Assembly (NCBI GenBank): GCA_001304855.1 | Contig: BBZN01000014.1 | Coordinates: 41,295 to 105,294, forward strand | Direction: 5' to 3' | Length of the DNA: 64,000 nucleotides | Origin: Clostridia bacterium UC5.1-1D2 | GTDB taxonomy: Bacteria > Bacillota > Clostridia > Lachnospirales > Lachnospiraceae | Part shown: positions 1-12,088 of the stretch, piece after piece | Position numbering within the stretch: position 1 is the first letter of the stretch | Layout of the letters: each line of letters opens with the position of its first letter | Translations under genes and position numbers: made by a program | The notes under the pieces: model-generated | Told to the model about the DNA's origin: nothing | What the model saw: the letters and a program-made list of their open reading frames with translations, nothing else | The model's database searches: none

Positions 1-2176
<2,176 letters not shown>

Positions 2177-2215
2177 TCCGACAGACCAAAGGAACTTAAG
2201 AAAGGAGAGCAAGGC

Positions 2216-2808
2216 ATGGCGGGATTAGATAAAATCATCGGCCAGATAGAGGAGGAATCCAAAGCGGCGGCGGCCCGGACCATAGAGGCTGCCAGGGCAG
2301 AGGCGGAGAAAATCCTTGAGACGGCCCGCAAAGAGGCGGAGGCGGAATGCGCCGACATTGAGAGGCGCTCGGCCCAGGCTGTGGCCAACATCCTTGAACG
2401 GGGAAAATCCGCAGCGGAGCTTAAGAAACGGGGCAGCCTTCTGGCTGAAAAGCAGAAGCTTATCGGGGATACCATTGCCAGAGCTAAGGAAGAGCTTAAG
2501 AATATGGAGCTGAGGCCTATTTCGATATGATTCTGAAGCTGGCAGTCAAATCCGCACAGTCCGGGGAGGGAGAAATCCTGTTCTCAGCAAAGGATCTGGC
2601 CCGGCTTCCCCAGGGATTTGAAGAAAAATTAAACGCTGCCCTGAAAGGCAGGGGCGCGGCGCTGCGCATATCCGGGGACGCCAGGGACATAGACGCCGGA
2701 TTTGTGCTTACTTATGGAGGGATTGAGGAGAACTGCTCTATTGACGCGCTCTTTGATTCTGCACATGAGCTGTTACAGGATAAAGCGCAGGAGATTCTGT
2801 TTTCATGA
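2216..2808 (+). CDS. ntpE: V-type ATPase subunit E (frame break)
   Basis: Peripheral stalk subunit E. The N-terminal 90 residues are a long Ala/Glu/Lys-rich helix typical of the E/G stator coiled coil (DKIIGQIEEESKAAAARTIE and onward). The C-terminal domain begins around YFDMILKLAVKSAQ and ends QDKAQEILFS. The frame changes near 2512, where CTGAGGCC probably reads CTGAAGGCC; restoring one A gives a continuous protein of about 198 residues, normal for the family. The start at 2216 follows AAAGGAGAGCAAGGC. It lies between ntpK and ntpC, as in other bacterial V-ATPase operons. Confidence 0.93.
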
Positions 2809-2847
2809 ACGTAGGGCGTTCTCAGACTTATTAGGAGGAACTTTTGA

Positions 2848-3813
2848 ATGGCAGATAAATATGTTTATGCAGTAGCCCGTATCCGTTCCAAAGAATTGTC
2901 CCTGCTATCCGGTGCATTTTTAGAGCAGCTGACGGCTGCAAAAAGCTATGATGAATGTATCCAGCTCCTGAATGAAAAAGGCTGGGGGGGCGACGGTATC
3001 ACCAATACCGAAGAGCTTCTGGCCGTGGAGAGGGAGAAAACCTGGGGGTTGATTTCGGAGCTTGTGGAGGATAAATCCGTGTTCGACGTATTTTTGTACG
3101 CCAACGATTACCACAACCTGAAGGCGGCGATCAAGGAGGCCCGGATGGGTCACGAATTCCCCGGGATTTTCATTGACCAGGGAACCCTGGATGTGAAACT
3201 GATTAAAGACGCGATCCAAAACCGGGAGTTTCAGAACCTGCCGGAGGCCATGAGAGGGCCTGCTGAGGAGGCGTACAAAGCCCTTCTGTACACCCAGGAC
3301 GGCCAGCTGTGCGATATTATTATCGACAAGGCGGCTCTGGATGCCATTTACTGTGCAGGTATGGAATCCGGCAATGAGTTTTTAAAGCTTTATGCAGAAC
3401 TGACAGTGGCAGCAGCAGATATAAAGACGGCGGTGCGGGCGTCCCGTACCGGTAAGGACAGGGCATTTTTGGAGCAGGCGCTGGCGCCTTGTGATACCTT
3501 TGATATTTACCGCCTGGCTCAGGCGGCAATCGAGGGAGGAGATGCCATCGGCATGTACCTGGAATCCACTCCCTACGCAGATGCGGTAGAAGAACTGCGC
3601 CGCTCACCTTCGGCCTTTGAGCGGTGGTGCGACAATCTGATGATACGCAGGATTAAGCCCCAGCAGTATATTCCCTTTGGACTGGGACCGCTGGCAGCTT
3701 ACATTTTAGCGCGTGAAAATGAAATCAAATCAGTTCGGATTGTACTTTCCGGGAAACTTAATCATCTTCCCGAGGAGTCCATCCGGGAAAGGGTAAGGGA
3801 GATGTATGTATAA
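2848..3813 (+). CDS. ntpC: V-type ATPase subunit C (central stalk connector)
   Basis: The 321-residue funnel-shaped subunit C (d) couples the central stalk to the membrane ring. It opens MADKYVYAVARIRSKELSLL, the usual start of the family, and is a mostly helical soluble protein with three repeated helical bundles. LGPLAAYILARENEIKSVRI near the C-terminus is the typical signature where C contacts the ring. The gene is intact, with an AGGAGG site at 2833-2838. Its stop overlaps the start of ntpF by 8 bases, suggesting translational coupling. Confidence 0.96.
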   Translation: MADKYVYAVARIRSKELSLLSGAFLEQLTAAKSYDECIQLLNEKGWGGDGITNTEELLAVEREKTWGLISELVEDKSVFDVFLYANDYHNLKAAIKEARMGHEFPGIFIDQGTLDVKLIKDAIQNREFQNLPEAMRGPAEEAYKALLYTQDGQLCDIIIDKAALDAIYCAGMESGNEFLKLYAELTVAAADIKTAVRASRTGKDRAFLEQALAPCDTFDIYRLAQAAIEGGDAIGMYLESTPYADAVEELRRSPSAFERWCDNLMIRRIKPQQYIPFGLGPLAAYILARENEIKSVRIVLSGKLNHLPEESIRERVREMYV

Positions 3814-4122
3814 GATTGCAGTGATGGGCGACCGTGACAGTATCTACGGCTTTGCAGCTCTGGGTCTGGAACCATTTCCCGTAACAGACCCGGTGGAAGC
3901 AGGAAAGAAGTTAAGGGATCTGGGGGAGAGCGGCTACGCTGTAATTTATATTACAGAGGCGCTGGCAGCCAGGTAGAACCGGAGATTGACCGCTACCGTG
4001 AAGCCGACCTTCCTGCCATCATTTTGATTCCCGGCGTGTCCGGCAATACGGGCAAGGGAATTATGGCGGTTAAGAAGTCGGTTGAGCAGGCAGTTGGCTC
4101 GGATATTATATTTAATAATTAG
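3806..4122 (+). CDS. ntpF: V-type ATPase subunit F (frame break)
   Basis: The small Rossmann-like central-stalk subunit F (called NtpG in E. hirae) binds subunit D in the rotor. The ATG at 3806 lies inside the end of ntpC. The protein reads MYKIAVMGDRDSIYGFAALG, then FPVTDPVEAGKKLRDLGES and YAVIYITEALA, and in the next frame EPEIDRYREADLPAIILIPG up to a stop at 4120-4122. The break is at 3973, where AGGTAGAACC stops the frame and AGGGTAGAACC would keep it open. The repaired length of about 105 residues suits the family. Confidence 0.92.
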
Positions 4123-4137
4123 AGCAGGAGGTAAAAG

Positions 4138-5912
4138 ATGAGCAAAGGCGTAATTAAAAAAGTAGCCGGTCCGCTGGTCGTCGCAGAAGGCATGCGTGAC
4201 GCGAACATGTTCGACGTGGTCCGTGTCAGCGAACAGCGTCTCATAGGCGAAATCATAGAGATTCATGGCGATAAAGCTTCCATCCAGGTTTACGAGGAGA
4301 CCTCCGGACTGGGACCGGGGGCGCCGGTGGAATCCACAGGCGTTCCTATGAGCGTGGAGCTTGGGCCCGGACTGATTGGAAGTATATACGACGGTATCCA
4401 GCGTCCCTTGGATGCCATTATGGAAGTGACGGGAGGCAACCTTTTAAACCGCGGTGTGGAGGTTCCGTCCTTAAAGAGGGACAAGAAATGGAAATTTGAG
4501 CCCCAGGCAGTTGTGGGCGGCAAGGTAACCGGCGGCGATATCATCGGCGTGGTTCAGGAAACCGATGTGGTACAGCAGAAAATCATGGTACCTGTTGGGA
4601 TAGAGGGGACCCTTACCTATATCAGCCCAGGTGAATATACAGTTACCGATACGGTGGCGGTTGTAACAGACGAGAAGGGCCAGGAGCATCCGGTGGGACT
4701 GATGCAGAAATGGCCGGTACGTAAGGGACGCCTTATCAGAGAAAGCTTTCTCCAGATATGCCTCTGGTTACAGGCCAGCGTGTTATCGACTGCCTGTTCC
4801 CCATTGCCAAGGGAGGCGTTGCCGCCGTTCCAGGGCCTTTCGGATCCGGTAAAACCGTAGTGCAGCACCAGCTTGCCAAGTGGGCGGATGCAGATATTGT
4901 GGTTTACATCGGCTGCGGAGAGCGGGGCAACGAGATGACGGACGTTCTGAACGAGTTCCCGGAGCTTAAGGATCCAAAGACGGGAAAATCTTTGATGGAG
5001 CGTACCGTATTGATTGCAAACACCTCCGATATGCCTGTGGCAGCCCGTGAGGCCTCTATTTATACAGGTATCACCATTGCCGAGTACTTCCGCGATATGG
5101 GCTACTCCGTAGCGCTCATGGCAGACTCCACCTCCCGTTGGGCCGAGGCTCTCCGAGAGATGTCAGGACGTCTGGAGGAGATGCCCGGCGAGGAGGGCTA
5201 TCCTGCATACCTGGGTTCCCGTCTGGCGCAGTTCTACGAGCGCGCAGGCCGCGTAATCTCCCTGGGCAGCGACAACAGGGAGGGAGCCCTGTCGGTTATC
5301 GGCGCTGTTTCCCCTGCAGGAGGCGATATTTCCGAGCCTGTAACCCAGGCTACCCTGCGTATAGTAAAGGTATTCTGGAGCCTGGATGCAGACCTGGCAT
5401 ATAAGAGACATTTCCCTGCCATCAACTGGCTGACCAGCTATTCCCTGTATGTAGATACCATGGAGAAATGGTTTAATGCAGAGGTTGAGAGCGACTGGAC
5501 GGAGCTTCGCGCCCGGCTTATGAGACTCCTTCAGGAAGAGTCGGAGTTAAATGAGATCGTACAGCTGGTAGGTATGGACGCCCTGTCCGCCCCTGACAGA
5601 CTGAAGCTGGAAGCAGCCCGTTCCATCCGTGAGGACTTCCTCCACCAGAACGCATTCCATGAGATTGATACATTTACCTCTCTTACAAAGCAGCATATGC
5701 TGATGAAGCTGATTCTGGCCTATTTTGACCAGTCAGGCGAGGCCCTTAACCAGGGCGTGAACATTGAGCGTCTGGTTAACCTTCCTGTCCGCGAGGCTAT
5801 CGGCCGGTTCAAATACACAGAGGAAGCGGACCTGAATAAGGTTTATGCAGATGTCATAGGGACCCTGGAGAGCGAGATTAACAGTGAGCTGAGCAGAAAG
5901 GAGGACTTCTAA
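4138..5912 (+). CDS. ntpA: V-type ATPase catalytic subunit A (frame break)
   Basis: Catalytic nucleotide-binding subunit A of the V1 head, which hydrolyses or makes ATP. The Walker A loop GPFGSGKT is at 4833-4857 (about residue 233). It is preceded by the long non-homologous insert typical of subunit A, and [19 protein letters not shown] follows in the catalytic core. ATG at 4138 follows GGAGG. The frame changes near 4733, where CGCCTTATCAG should read CGCCCTTATCAG (one C lost), giving [25 protein letters not shown]. The repaired protein is about 591 residues, the usual size. The stop overlaps the start of ntpB as TAATG. Confidence 0.96.
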
Positions 5913-7285
5913 TGCCCAAGGAATATAGAACAATTGAAGAGGTAGCAGGTCCGATTATGCTGGTCCGCGGCGTACAGGGAGTAACCTACGATGAGATGGG
6001 AGAGATCGAGCTGGCAAGCGGCGAGAGACGGCGCTGCAAGGTGCTGGAAATCAACGGCAGCAATGCCATGGTTCAGCTGTATGAGGCAGCCACAGGCATT
6101 AACCTGGATTCCAGCAAGGTCCGTTTCCTGGGACGCACCATGGAGCTGGGCGTTTCCGAGGATATGCTCAGCCGCATGTTTGACGGCATGGGCAAGCCCA
6201 TTGACAACGGCCCCGATATCCTTCCTGAGAAGCGTATGGATATCAACGGCCTTCCTATGAATCCCGCTGCCAGAAGCTATCCTGAGGAGTTTATCCAGAC
6301 GGGTATCTCCGCCATAGACGGACTGAACACCCTGGTGCGCGGACAGAAGCTGCCTATTTTCTCCGCATCCGGTCTGCCCCACGCCAACCTGGCCGCTCAG
6401 ATTGCACGTCAGGCAAAGGTGCGTGGAACCAATGAGCCCTTCGCCGTAGTATTTGCAGCCATGGGTATCACCTTCGAGGAGGCCAACTTCTTTATGGAGA
6501 GCTTCCGTGAGACAGGGGCCATCGACCGGAGCGTTATGTTCATCAATCTGGCCAATGACCCTGCCGTAGAGCGTATCGCCACGCCGCGTATGGCGTTGAC
6601 GGCGGCAGAGTACCTGGCATTTGAGAAGAATATGCACGTGCTGGTTATTCTGACGGATATCACAAACTATGCAGACTCACTCCGCGAGATTTCCGCCGCC
6701 CGGAAGGAAGTTCCCGGCCGCCGCGGTTATCCCGGATATATGTATACGGATTTGGCTTCTCTGTATGAGAGAGCAGGACGCCAGAAGGGCAAGAACGGCT
6801 CCATCACCATGATACCGATTCTTTCCATGCCCGAGGACGACAAGACCCACCCCATTCCTGACCTTACAGGCTACATCACAGAGGGTCAGATTATCCTGAG
6901 CCGTGAGCTGTACCGCAAGGCTGTTACACCGCCTATCGACGTACTGCCGTCCTTGTCCCGTCTGAAGGATAAGGGTATCGGTGAGGGAAAGACCAGGGCG
7001 GACCACGCCGATGTTATGAACCAGCTGTTTGCAGCCTACGCCCGCGGCAAGGACGCCAAGGAACTGATGGTGATTCTGGGCGAGGCGGCTTTGACCGATA
7101 TGGATAAGCTGTATGCCAAGTTTGCAGATGAATTTGAGAAAGAGTATGTTTCACAGGGCTACTATGCCAACCGTGATATCGAGGAAACCATGGATATCGG
7201 CTGGAAGCTCTTACGCATCCTCCCAAGGAGCGAGCTGAAACGTATCAAGGACAAATTCCTGGATCTGTATTATGATGCAAAATAA
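5912..7285 (+). CDS. ntpB: V-type ATPase regulatory subunit B
   Basis: Non-catalytic 457-residue subunit B that alternates with A in the V1 hexamer. As expected for B, the Walker A position is degenerate ([15 protein letters not shown], about residue 150), while [16 protein letters not shown] and [20 protein letters not shown] mark the conserved nucleotide-interface core. The gene is intact and starts on the ATG overlapping the ntpA stop codon. Confidence 0.97.
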   Translation: MPKEYRTIEEVAGPIMLVRGVQGVTYDEMGEIELASGERRRCKVLEINGSNAMVQLYEAATGINLDSSKVRFLGRTMELGVSEDMLSRMFDGMGKPIDNGPDILPEKRMDINGLPMNPAARSYPEEFIQTGISAIDGLNTLVRGQKLPIFSASGLPHANLAAQIARQAKVRGTNEPFAVVFAAMGITFEEANFFMESFRETGAIDRSVMFINLANDPAVERIATPRMALTAAEYLAFEKNMHVLVILTDITNYADSLREISAARKEVPGRRGYPGYMYTDLASLYERAGRQKGKNGSITMIPILSMPEDDKTHPIPDLTGYITEGQIILSRELYRKAVTPPIDVLPSLSRLKDKGIGEGKTRADHADVMNQLFAAYARGKDAKELMVILGEAALTDMDKLYAKFADEFEKEYVSQGYYANRDIEETMDIGWKLLRILPRSELKRIKDKFLDLYYDAK

Positions 7286-7431
7286 ACTGCAGTCACAGCC
7301 CGGTGAGGGAACTGGCTGCTGCGCCAAAGACCTGCGGGGAACCGAACCTTAAGGGAAGGAACCTGCAGCAGGGGCAGGCGGGGCAGAGAGACAGCCAAAT
7401 CCCAGGCCGGCAGAAAGGAAGTTGACATAAC
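7286..7431 (+). other. ntpB-ntpD spacer without a gene
   Basis: These 146 purine-rich bases separate two genes that are usually nearly adjacent. I see no convincing reading frame, promoter or terminator. An AAAGGA ribosome site lies near its 3' end, 12 bases before the ntpD ATG. Confidence 0.5.
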
Positions 7432-8115
7432 ATGGGTGCAAAACATGTAAATCCCACCCGTATGGAGCTTACCCGTTTGAAAAAAAAGCTGGCGACAGCC
7501 ATCCGCGGTCATAAGCTCTTAAAGGATAAGCGGGATGAATTAATGCGTCAGTTCCTGGACCTGGTGCGCGAGAACAAAGTCCTTCGTGAGAAGGTGGAGG
7601 CAGGCATCGCTGCGGCTAACCAGAATTTCGTGCTGGCACGTTCCGGCATGACGGACGAAGCCCTGAATGTGGCCCTTATGGCTCCCAAGCAGGAGGTTTA
7701 TCTGGAGGCGGAGACGAGGAATGTCATGAGCGTGGAGATTCCGGTGTTCAAGTACAACACCAGAACTTCCGATCCCAATGACATCTATTCTTACGGCTTT
7801 GCATTCACCTCCAGCGACCTGGACGGCGCAGTGAAAAGCCTGGCGGACCTTCTGCCTGATATGCTGCGTCTGGCTGAGTGTGAGAAATCCTGCCAGCTGA
7901 TGGCTGCGGAGATCGAGAAGACCCGCCGCCGTGTAAATGCGCTGGAGCACGTAATGATTCCTCAGACGCAGCAGAATATCCGCTATATCACCATGAAGCT
8001 GGATGAAAATGAGCGAAGCTCCCAGACCAGGCTTATGAAAGTGAAGGATATGATGCTTGAGCAGGCCCACCATTACAGCGAGCGTGAAGTCACTCCTGTG
8101 GTAGACGAGGTGTAG
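7432..8115 (+). CDS. ntpD: V-type ATPase subunit D (rotor shaft)
   Basis: Central rotor axle, 227 residues, predicted as two long antiparallel helices: N-terminal NPTRMELTRLKKKLATAIRG and C-terminal RRRVNALEHVMIPQTQQNIR, both hallmarks of the D family. The gene is intact. It follows ntpB after an unusually long gap of 146 bases without a clear gene, but is on the same strand, and a transcription terminator follows at 8205-8247. It ends the ATPase operon. Confidence 0.96.
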   Translation: MGAKHVNPTRMELTRLKKKLATAIRGHKLLKDKRDELMRQFLDLVRENKVLREKVEAGIAAANQNFVLARSGMTDEALNVALMAPKQEVYLEAETRNVMSVEIPVFKYNTRTSDPNDIYSYGFAFTSSDLDGAVKSLADLLPDMLRLAECEKSCQLMAAEIEKTRRRVNALEHVMIPQTQQNIRYITMKLDENERSSQTRLMKVKDMMLEQAHHYSEREVTPVVDEV

Positions 8116-8204
8116 GTTTCTGAGCTCTTCATGAAAGCTTAATAAAACTTTCATGAAAACCCCTATTTAGTCGGGTGGACAGAAGATAACAAATATGATA
8201 GAGT

Positions 8205-8247
8205 AAATCCCAGAGATACGGTAAAAGGCCATTCTCTGGGATTTTTG
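8205..8247 (+). terminator. Terminator of the V-ATPase operon
   Basis: A perfect 12-base inverted repeat, AAATCCCAGAGA (8205-8216) and TCTCTGGGATTT (8233-8244), is followed by further T residues. Confidence 0.85.
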
Positions 8248-8365
8248 GCTTCCTATGGAAGTCCTGCCCTAAGCGGAGAAAGGATGACCGCAGAGCAAGC
8301 CACATGTACCGCACAGGGCATCTGAACCACAGGCGCCGGGTGCTCATCACAAGGAGGAGAATACC

Positions 8366-9005
8366 ATGAAAAATATTTGGCGGTTCTTGCATGGCAGTGA
8401 TGCTGGCAGGATGCAGCAGCGGAAATAAGACGGAGACAACTGCGGCACAGACGGAGACAACAAGCGCAAAAGAAACCACAAAGGCCGGGGCTGCGGAGGC
8501 CGGAGCGGAAGCGGCCGGAAGTGAAAAGGGGACGGAAGCGGCGGGAGCCGGGGATGCAGGCATAGAGCCAAAGCCGGGAGCCCCTCTCAAAGAAGGCAAT
8601 AAAGCGCCTGATTTTACCGCAGAGCTGGCGGACGGAACCACCGTCACTCTTTCCGATCTTCAGGGCAAGCCCGTGATTCTCAATTTTTGGGCAACCTGGT
8701 GCGGACCCTGCGTAAAGGAGATGCCGGCCTTTGAGCGCCTGAAAGAGGAGTTCGGAGATGAGATTGGAATTATTGCAGTTAACTGCGGGGATGACGGGGA
8801 TACCGTAAAGGATTTTATAGATAAGAACGGCTATACCTTCCCTGTAGTTCTGGATGAAGATTACGCCGTATCCATGCTGTATCCCACCAACGGAATTCCC
8901 TATACCGTTATCCTGGACGGGGAGGGAACGATAACCCACCTTTCCACCGGAGCCAGCGACGCCGATACCATGTATGGAATATACAAAGAAGCCTTAGGCC
9001 TGTAA
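8366..9005 (+). CDS. TlpA/ResA-like thioredoxin-fold lipoprotein (two N-terminal frame breaks)
   Basis: Extracytoplasmic thiol-disulfide oxidoreductase anchored by a lipid. Restoring one A in the A run at 8369-8373 and one A at GCATGG (8390) gives MKKYLAVLAMAVMLAGCSSG, a lipoprotein signal with a clean LAGC lipobox. A low-complexity Glu/Ala/Thr/Gly linker of about 60 residues follows, then a TlpA/AhpC domain with the active site WATWCGPCVKEMP. The gene starts 9 bases after AAGGAGGAG. It is the first gene of a three-gene group with a CxxC membrane peptide and a polyferredoxin-like membrane protein, suggesting that electrons are passed across the membrane to reduce this lipoprotein. Confidence 0.88.
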
Positions 9006-9049
9006 CGCGCAAATACAGGCCCGGACGCAGAAGAGAGAAGGGGATATCC

Positions 9050-9199
9050 ATGAAACCTTGTACAAAACAGAATAAAACAGCCATCTTCCTTCTGATTCTT
9101 GGGATCCTGTTTCTGATACTGGGGGTGTACCAGGGCGGATACAGGGATGCGTTTCAGAAAGCCATCCGCGTATGCCTGGAATGTATCGGAATCGGATGA
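9050..9199 (+). CDS. CD1871A-type CxxC membrane peptide
   Basis: A 49-residue protein: a short basic N-terminus, one hydrophobic helix (AIFLLILGILFLILGVYQGG) and a C-terminus ending CLECIGIG. The CxxCxGxG end is the mark of the small family named after Clostridioides difficile CD1871A; the family assignment is from memory. It sits between the TlpA-like lipoprotein and the Fe-S membrane protein, 44 bases after the former and 14 before the latter, with an AGAGAAGGGG ribosome site. Its two cysteines near the membrane could relay thiol electrons. Confidence 0.82.
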   Translation: MKPCTKQNKTAIFLLILGILFLILGVYQGGYRDAFQKAIRVCLECIGIG

Positions 9200-9213
9200 A
9201 AGGGACAGAATGA

Positions 9214-10035
9214 ATGAAACGACGGCTGATACAGCTTTGCGCTGCATTGTTATATAATTTAAACCTGAAAGGCTTTGGGGAAGCAAGTATCTACAGGGGA
9301 AAGATAAAGGGCGCCTGTGTGCCGGGGCTGAATTGTTACTCCTGCCCCGGAGCTATCGGTTCCTGTCCTCTGGGAACCCTTCAGAATTCCCTGGCCTCCA
9401 TGGATCGGAAGCTGCCCTTTTACATATTGGGAACGCTGCTTCTGTTTGGGGTCATGTTAGGCAGGACGGTCTGCGGCTTTCTCTGTCCCTTCGGTTTCAT
9501 CCAGGAGCTTCTCTACAAGATACCCGGGCCGAAACTGAAGAAAAACAGAGCGACCCGGGCGCTGTCGAATCTGAAGTATATCATACTGGTGGTTTTCGTG
9601 TTGGTATTGCCGGTTGTCTATAAGATAGCCCTGGGATTTCCCGTTCCCGCCTTCTGTAAGTATATTTGCCCTGCAGGGACTTTGGAGGGAGGAATTCCCC
9701 TGGTGCTGCTGGATGAAAACCTGGGCAGCCTGGCAGGGGCCCTCTTTGCCTGGAAGGCAGGCGTGCTGGCTGTGATTGCAGCCGCTTCTGTGTTCATTTA
9801 CCGCAGCTTCTGCCGTTTTCTCTGCCCCTTGGGGGCCATCTACTCTCTTTTTGCCCCTGTGGCTATGCTGGGCGTGAAGGTGGACGAGGATGGATGCACG
9901 AATTGCGGCCTGTGTGTTAAAACCTGCAAGATGGATATAAAAAAGGTGGGAGACAGGGAGTGCATCCAGTGCGGAGAGTGTATCGGCAAATGCGGTCCGG
10001 GCGCCATTGGGTGGAAGAAGCCCATAAAAGCCTGA
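9214..10035 (+). CDS. 4Fe-4S membrane protein, NapH/polyferredoxin-like
   Basis: A 273-residue membrane iron-sulfur protein. Several membrane helices are interspersed with cysteine motifs: CYSCPGAIGSCPLGTLQ (near residue 43), CGFLCPFGFIQ, CKYICPAGTLEGG and CRFLCPLGAIY. The C-terminus carries two ferredoxin-type 4Fe-4S clusters (CTNCGLCVKTCKMD and CIQCGECIGKCGPG). Such NapH/RdxA-like proteins pass electrons through the membrane. Gene order suggests it supplies electrons to the neighbouring TlpA-like lipoprotein; this is inference. The gene is intact. Confidence 0.9.
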   Translation: MKRRLIQLCAALLYNLNLKGFGEASIYRGKIKGACVPGLNCYSCPGAIGSCPLGTLQNSLASMDRKLPFYILGTLLLFGVMLGRTVCGFLCPFGFIQELLYKIPGPKLKKNRATRALSNLKYIILVVFVLVLPVVYKIALGFPVPAFCKYICPAGTLEGGIPLVLLDENLGSLAGALFAWKAGVLAVIAAASVFIYRSFCRFLCPLGAIYSLFAPVAMLGVKVDEDGCTNCGLCVKTCKMDIKKVGDRECIQCGECIGKCGPGAIGWKKPIKA

Positions 10036-10142
10036 AGTCCGCCCCATCGGGCCGGCCGCTGTGTATCAGAGAAACAAGAGGGAGCCGTTCAGGCTTCTAG
10101 AGTTGGAATATGAAAAAATGCCCGGATAAAACGCTTGGATAA

Positions 10143-10175
10143 GCCGGCTGCACCTTGACAGGTGCGGCCGGTTTT
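10143..10175 (+). terminator. Terminator after the redox module
   Basis: Stem GCCGGCTGCACC (10143-10154), loop TTGACA, stem GGTGCGGCCGG (10161-10171) with one mismatch, then TTTT. The rest of 10036-10375 holds the promoter described next and no gene. Confidence 0.8.
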
Positions 10176-10301
10176 CATGTAATACACATCAACAAATTGT
10201 TGATTATTTCTTTAGAACCCGGATTAATAAAACCGTTAACCCCGATATAAAGATAAAAAACAGAGGAAATTTAAAAAAAATCACTGAGAACACTAAATAT
10301 A

Positions 10302-10330
10302 TTGACAAAATACTGAGAAATCTTTAGAAT
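10302..10330 (+). promoter_or_regulatory. Sigma-A promoter for the YheO-like regulator
   Basis: TTGACA (10302-10307), 17-base spacer, TAGAAT (10325-10330). The octamer ACTGAGAA occurs at 10283 and again at 10312, on both sides of the -35 box, and could be a direct-repeat operator. Confidence 0.75.
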
Positions 10331-10375
10331 AAAATTAAACAGATTGTTGAAGTTATAGGAGATTGGGGGAATTCT

Positions 10376-11073
10376 GTGGGATATGTAAGGGATAATTTTG
10401 AGGTGCTGGACAGTCTGGCAAAATGCATTGCCCTCCAGTTCGGATCCAACTGCGAGGTGGCGCTCCACGACCTGACCCGCCCTTATGGAGAAACCATTGT
10501 GGCTATCTACAACGGCCACGTAACAGGGCGCAGCTGGGAGGCGGCGGAACCAACACAGGCCTGGAGATTCTCCGGGGCACCGCTGCGCCTGAGGATCAGT
10601 ACGGTTACGTCAACCGTACCGGAGACGGACGGATCCTGCGCTCCTCCAGCAAGTACTTCCGGGGACCTGAGGGCAGAGTGGAGGGCAGCCTCTGCATCAA
10701 TATGGACATTACAGGGCTGGTTATGGGGGAAGCCGCCATGAGGGAGCTCAGCGGTTACGGAGCGGGGACGAATACAAAAGAAGTATTCACAAGCAATGTG
10801 GACGAACTTCTGGAAATTCTCATGGAGGAGGCGGTGAACAGCACCGGCGGCCAGCTTTTGACACTGACGAAGGAGGAGAAGGTTGCAGTGGTCCGCTACC
10901 TGGACCAAAAGGGCGCTTTTCTCATTAAAAAGTCAGCGGAGAAGGTTGCAGATTATCTCGGTATCTCCCGGTTTACCGTTTATAATTACCTGAATCAATC
11001 CCAGGAGGGCGATGCACAGGAGAAGGAGGGGGATGAGAGGGGAGAGATCCTGGATTCGCCTGGCGGCAGATAA
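10376..11073 (+). CDS. YheO-like PAS/HTH transcriptional regulator (frame break)
   Basis: DNA-binding regulator of the YheO type. The N-terminal PAS-like domain (DSLAKCIALQFGSNCEVALH, then VAIYNGHVTGRS, then TNTGLEILRG) leads to a C-terminal helix-turn-helix (KKSAEKVADYLGISRFTVYNYL). It starts at a GTG after a GGGGGA ribosome site. The frame changes near 10535, where AGCTGGGAGG lacks one base compared with the expected glycine-rich stretch. It lies 22 bases upstream of kdgK and probably regulates it. The ligand cannot be read from the sequence. Confidence 0.8.
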
Positions 11074-11095
11074 TTATCAACTATAGGAGGGGAAT

Positions 11096-12043
11096 ATGCC
11101 GGAAATAATTACCATTGGAGAAACGATGGCCGCCTTTACACCGGGTTCAACGGGATATCTGCGGTATGTAAGGAATTTTGAAATGAGGATAGCCGGGGCT
11201 GAGAGCAATCTGGCCATAGGAGCCTCGAAGCTGGGGCACAGCGCCGGGTGGGTCAGCAGCCTGGGGAAAGACGAGTTCGGGGAGTTCGTCCGCAATTCCA
11301 TACGGGCCGAGGGCGTGGATACCAGCCGGGTGGTATCCGACCCGGAACACAGGACAGGAATCATGTTCAAGCAGGTAAGAAATGCTTCGGAGACCTCTGT
11401 GTTTTACTACAGGGAAAATTCCGCAGCCAGCCACCTGACGCCGGATATGCTGGATCAGGACTATCTGGCGTCCTCGCGGATTATCCACCTCACCGGCATA
11501 ACGCCGGTTCTCAGCAAAACCTGCCGGGAGACGGTGGAAGCGGCCATGGACACAGCAGCCAAACACGGGATACCTGTAAGCTTTGACCCTAATATCCGCA
11601 GAAGGCTGTGGAAGGACCAGGATTATGTGCCATGCTGAGAGAAATAATGATGAAGCCCAAATTGTGCTCCTGGGAGCGGAGGAGGCCAAAACCTGCTGGG
11701 GACGGAGGATGCGCTTAAGGTCATGGATCTGCTCTTCAAAAAGGGAAAGGCCGGATTGATAGCGGTGAAGGACGGAGCTAAGGGCGCCTCTGTGGGAAGT
11801 CCTGAGGTGTTTGCCTCTATTCCCGCATTCCCCTGCACCTGCGTGGATCCGGTGGGGGCAGGCGACGCCTTTAACGCCGCGTTCCTCTGCGGTATACTGG
11901 AAGGAAAAGAGGTGGAGGAGTGCGGCCGCATGGGGGCGGTGGCCGGGGCCCTTGCCACCGAGACATATGGGGACACGGAAGGCTATCCTTCCAGAGAACA
12001 GATGGAGGCGGCCCTTAAGGGTCAGGCCGTTATTTACAGGTGA
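11096..12043 (+). CDS. kdgK: 2-keto-3-deoxygluconate kinase, PfkB family (three frame breaks)
   Basis: Sugar-acid kinase that phosphorylates 2-keto-3-deoxygluconate for the next enzyme, KDPG aldolase. The PfkB fold is evident from IITIGETMAAFTP at the start, GAESNLAIGASKLGHSAGW near residue 40 and the catalytic DPVGAGDAFNAAFL near the C-terminus. Three one-base losses occur within about 65 bases: GTGCCATGC at 11631, AAGCCCAAATTG near 11658 and AACCTGCTG near 11693. Restoring them gives a normal protein of about 316 residues. The AGGAGG site and ATG at 11096 are clear. The aldolase next door supports the substrate; alone, PfkB kinases are hard to tell apart. Confidence 0.85.
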
Positions 12044-12088
12044 ATTCCAGACGGGCCCAGGGCCTGCCGGATATGAAAGGAGCAGAAC

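Noticed and set aside
4700..4760. Programmed frameshift in ntpA or other genes
   Set aside because: No slippery heptamer with a downstream structure is seen, and the breaks occur in many unrelated housekeeping genes at plain homopolymers.
5909..6637. Minus-strand frame of 242 codons within ntpB
   Set aside because: Antisense shadow of a well-conserved, intact ATPase subunit gene.
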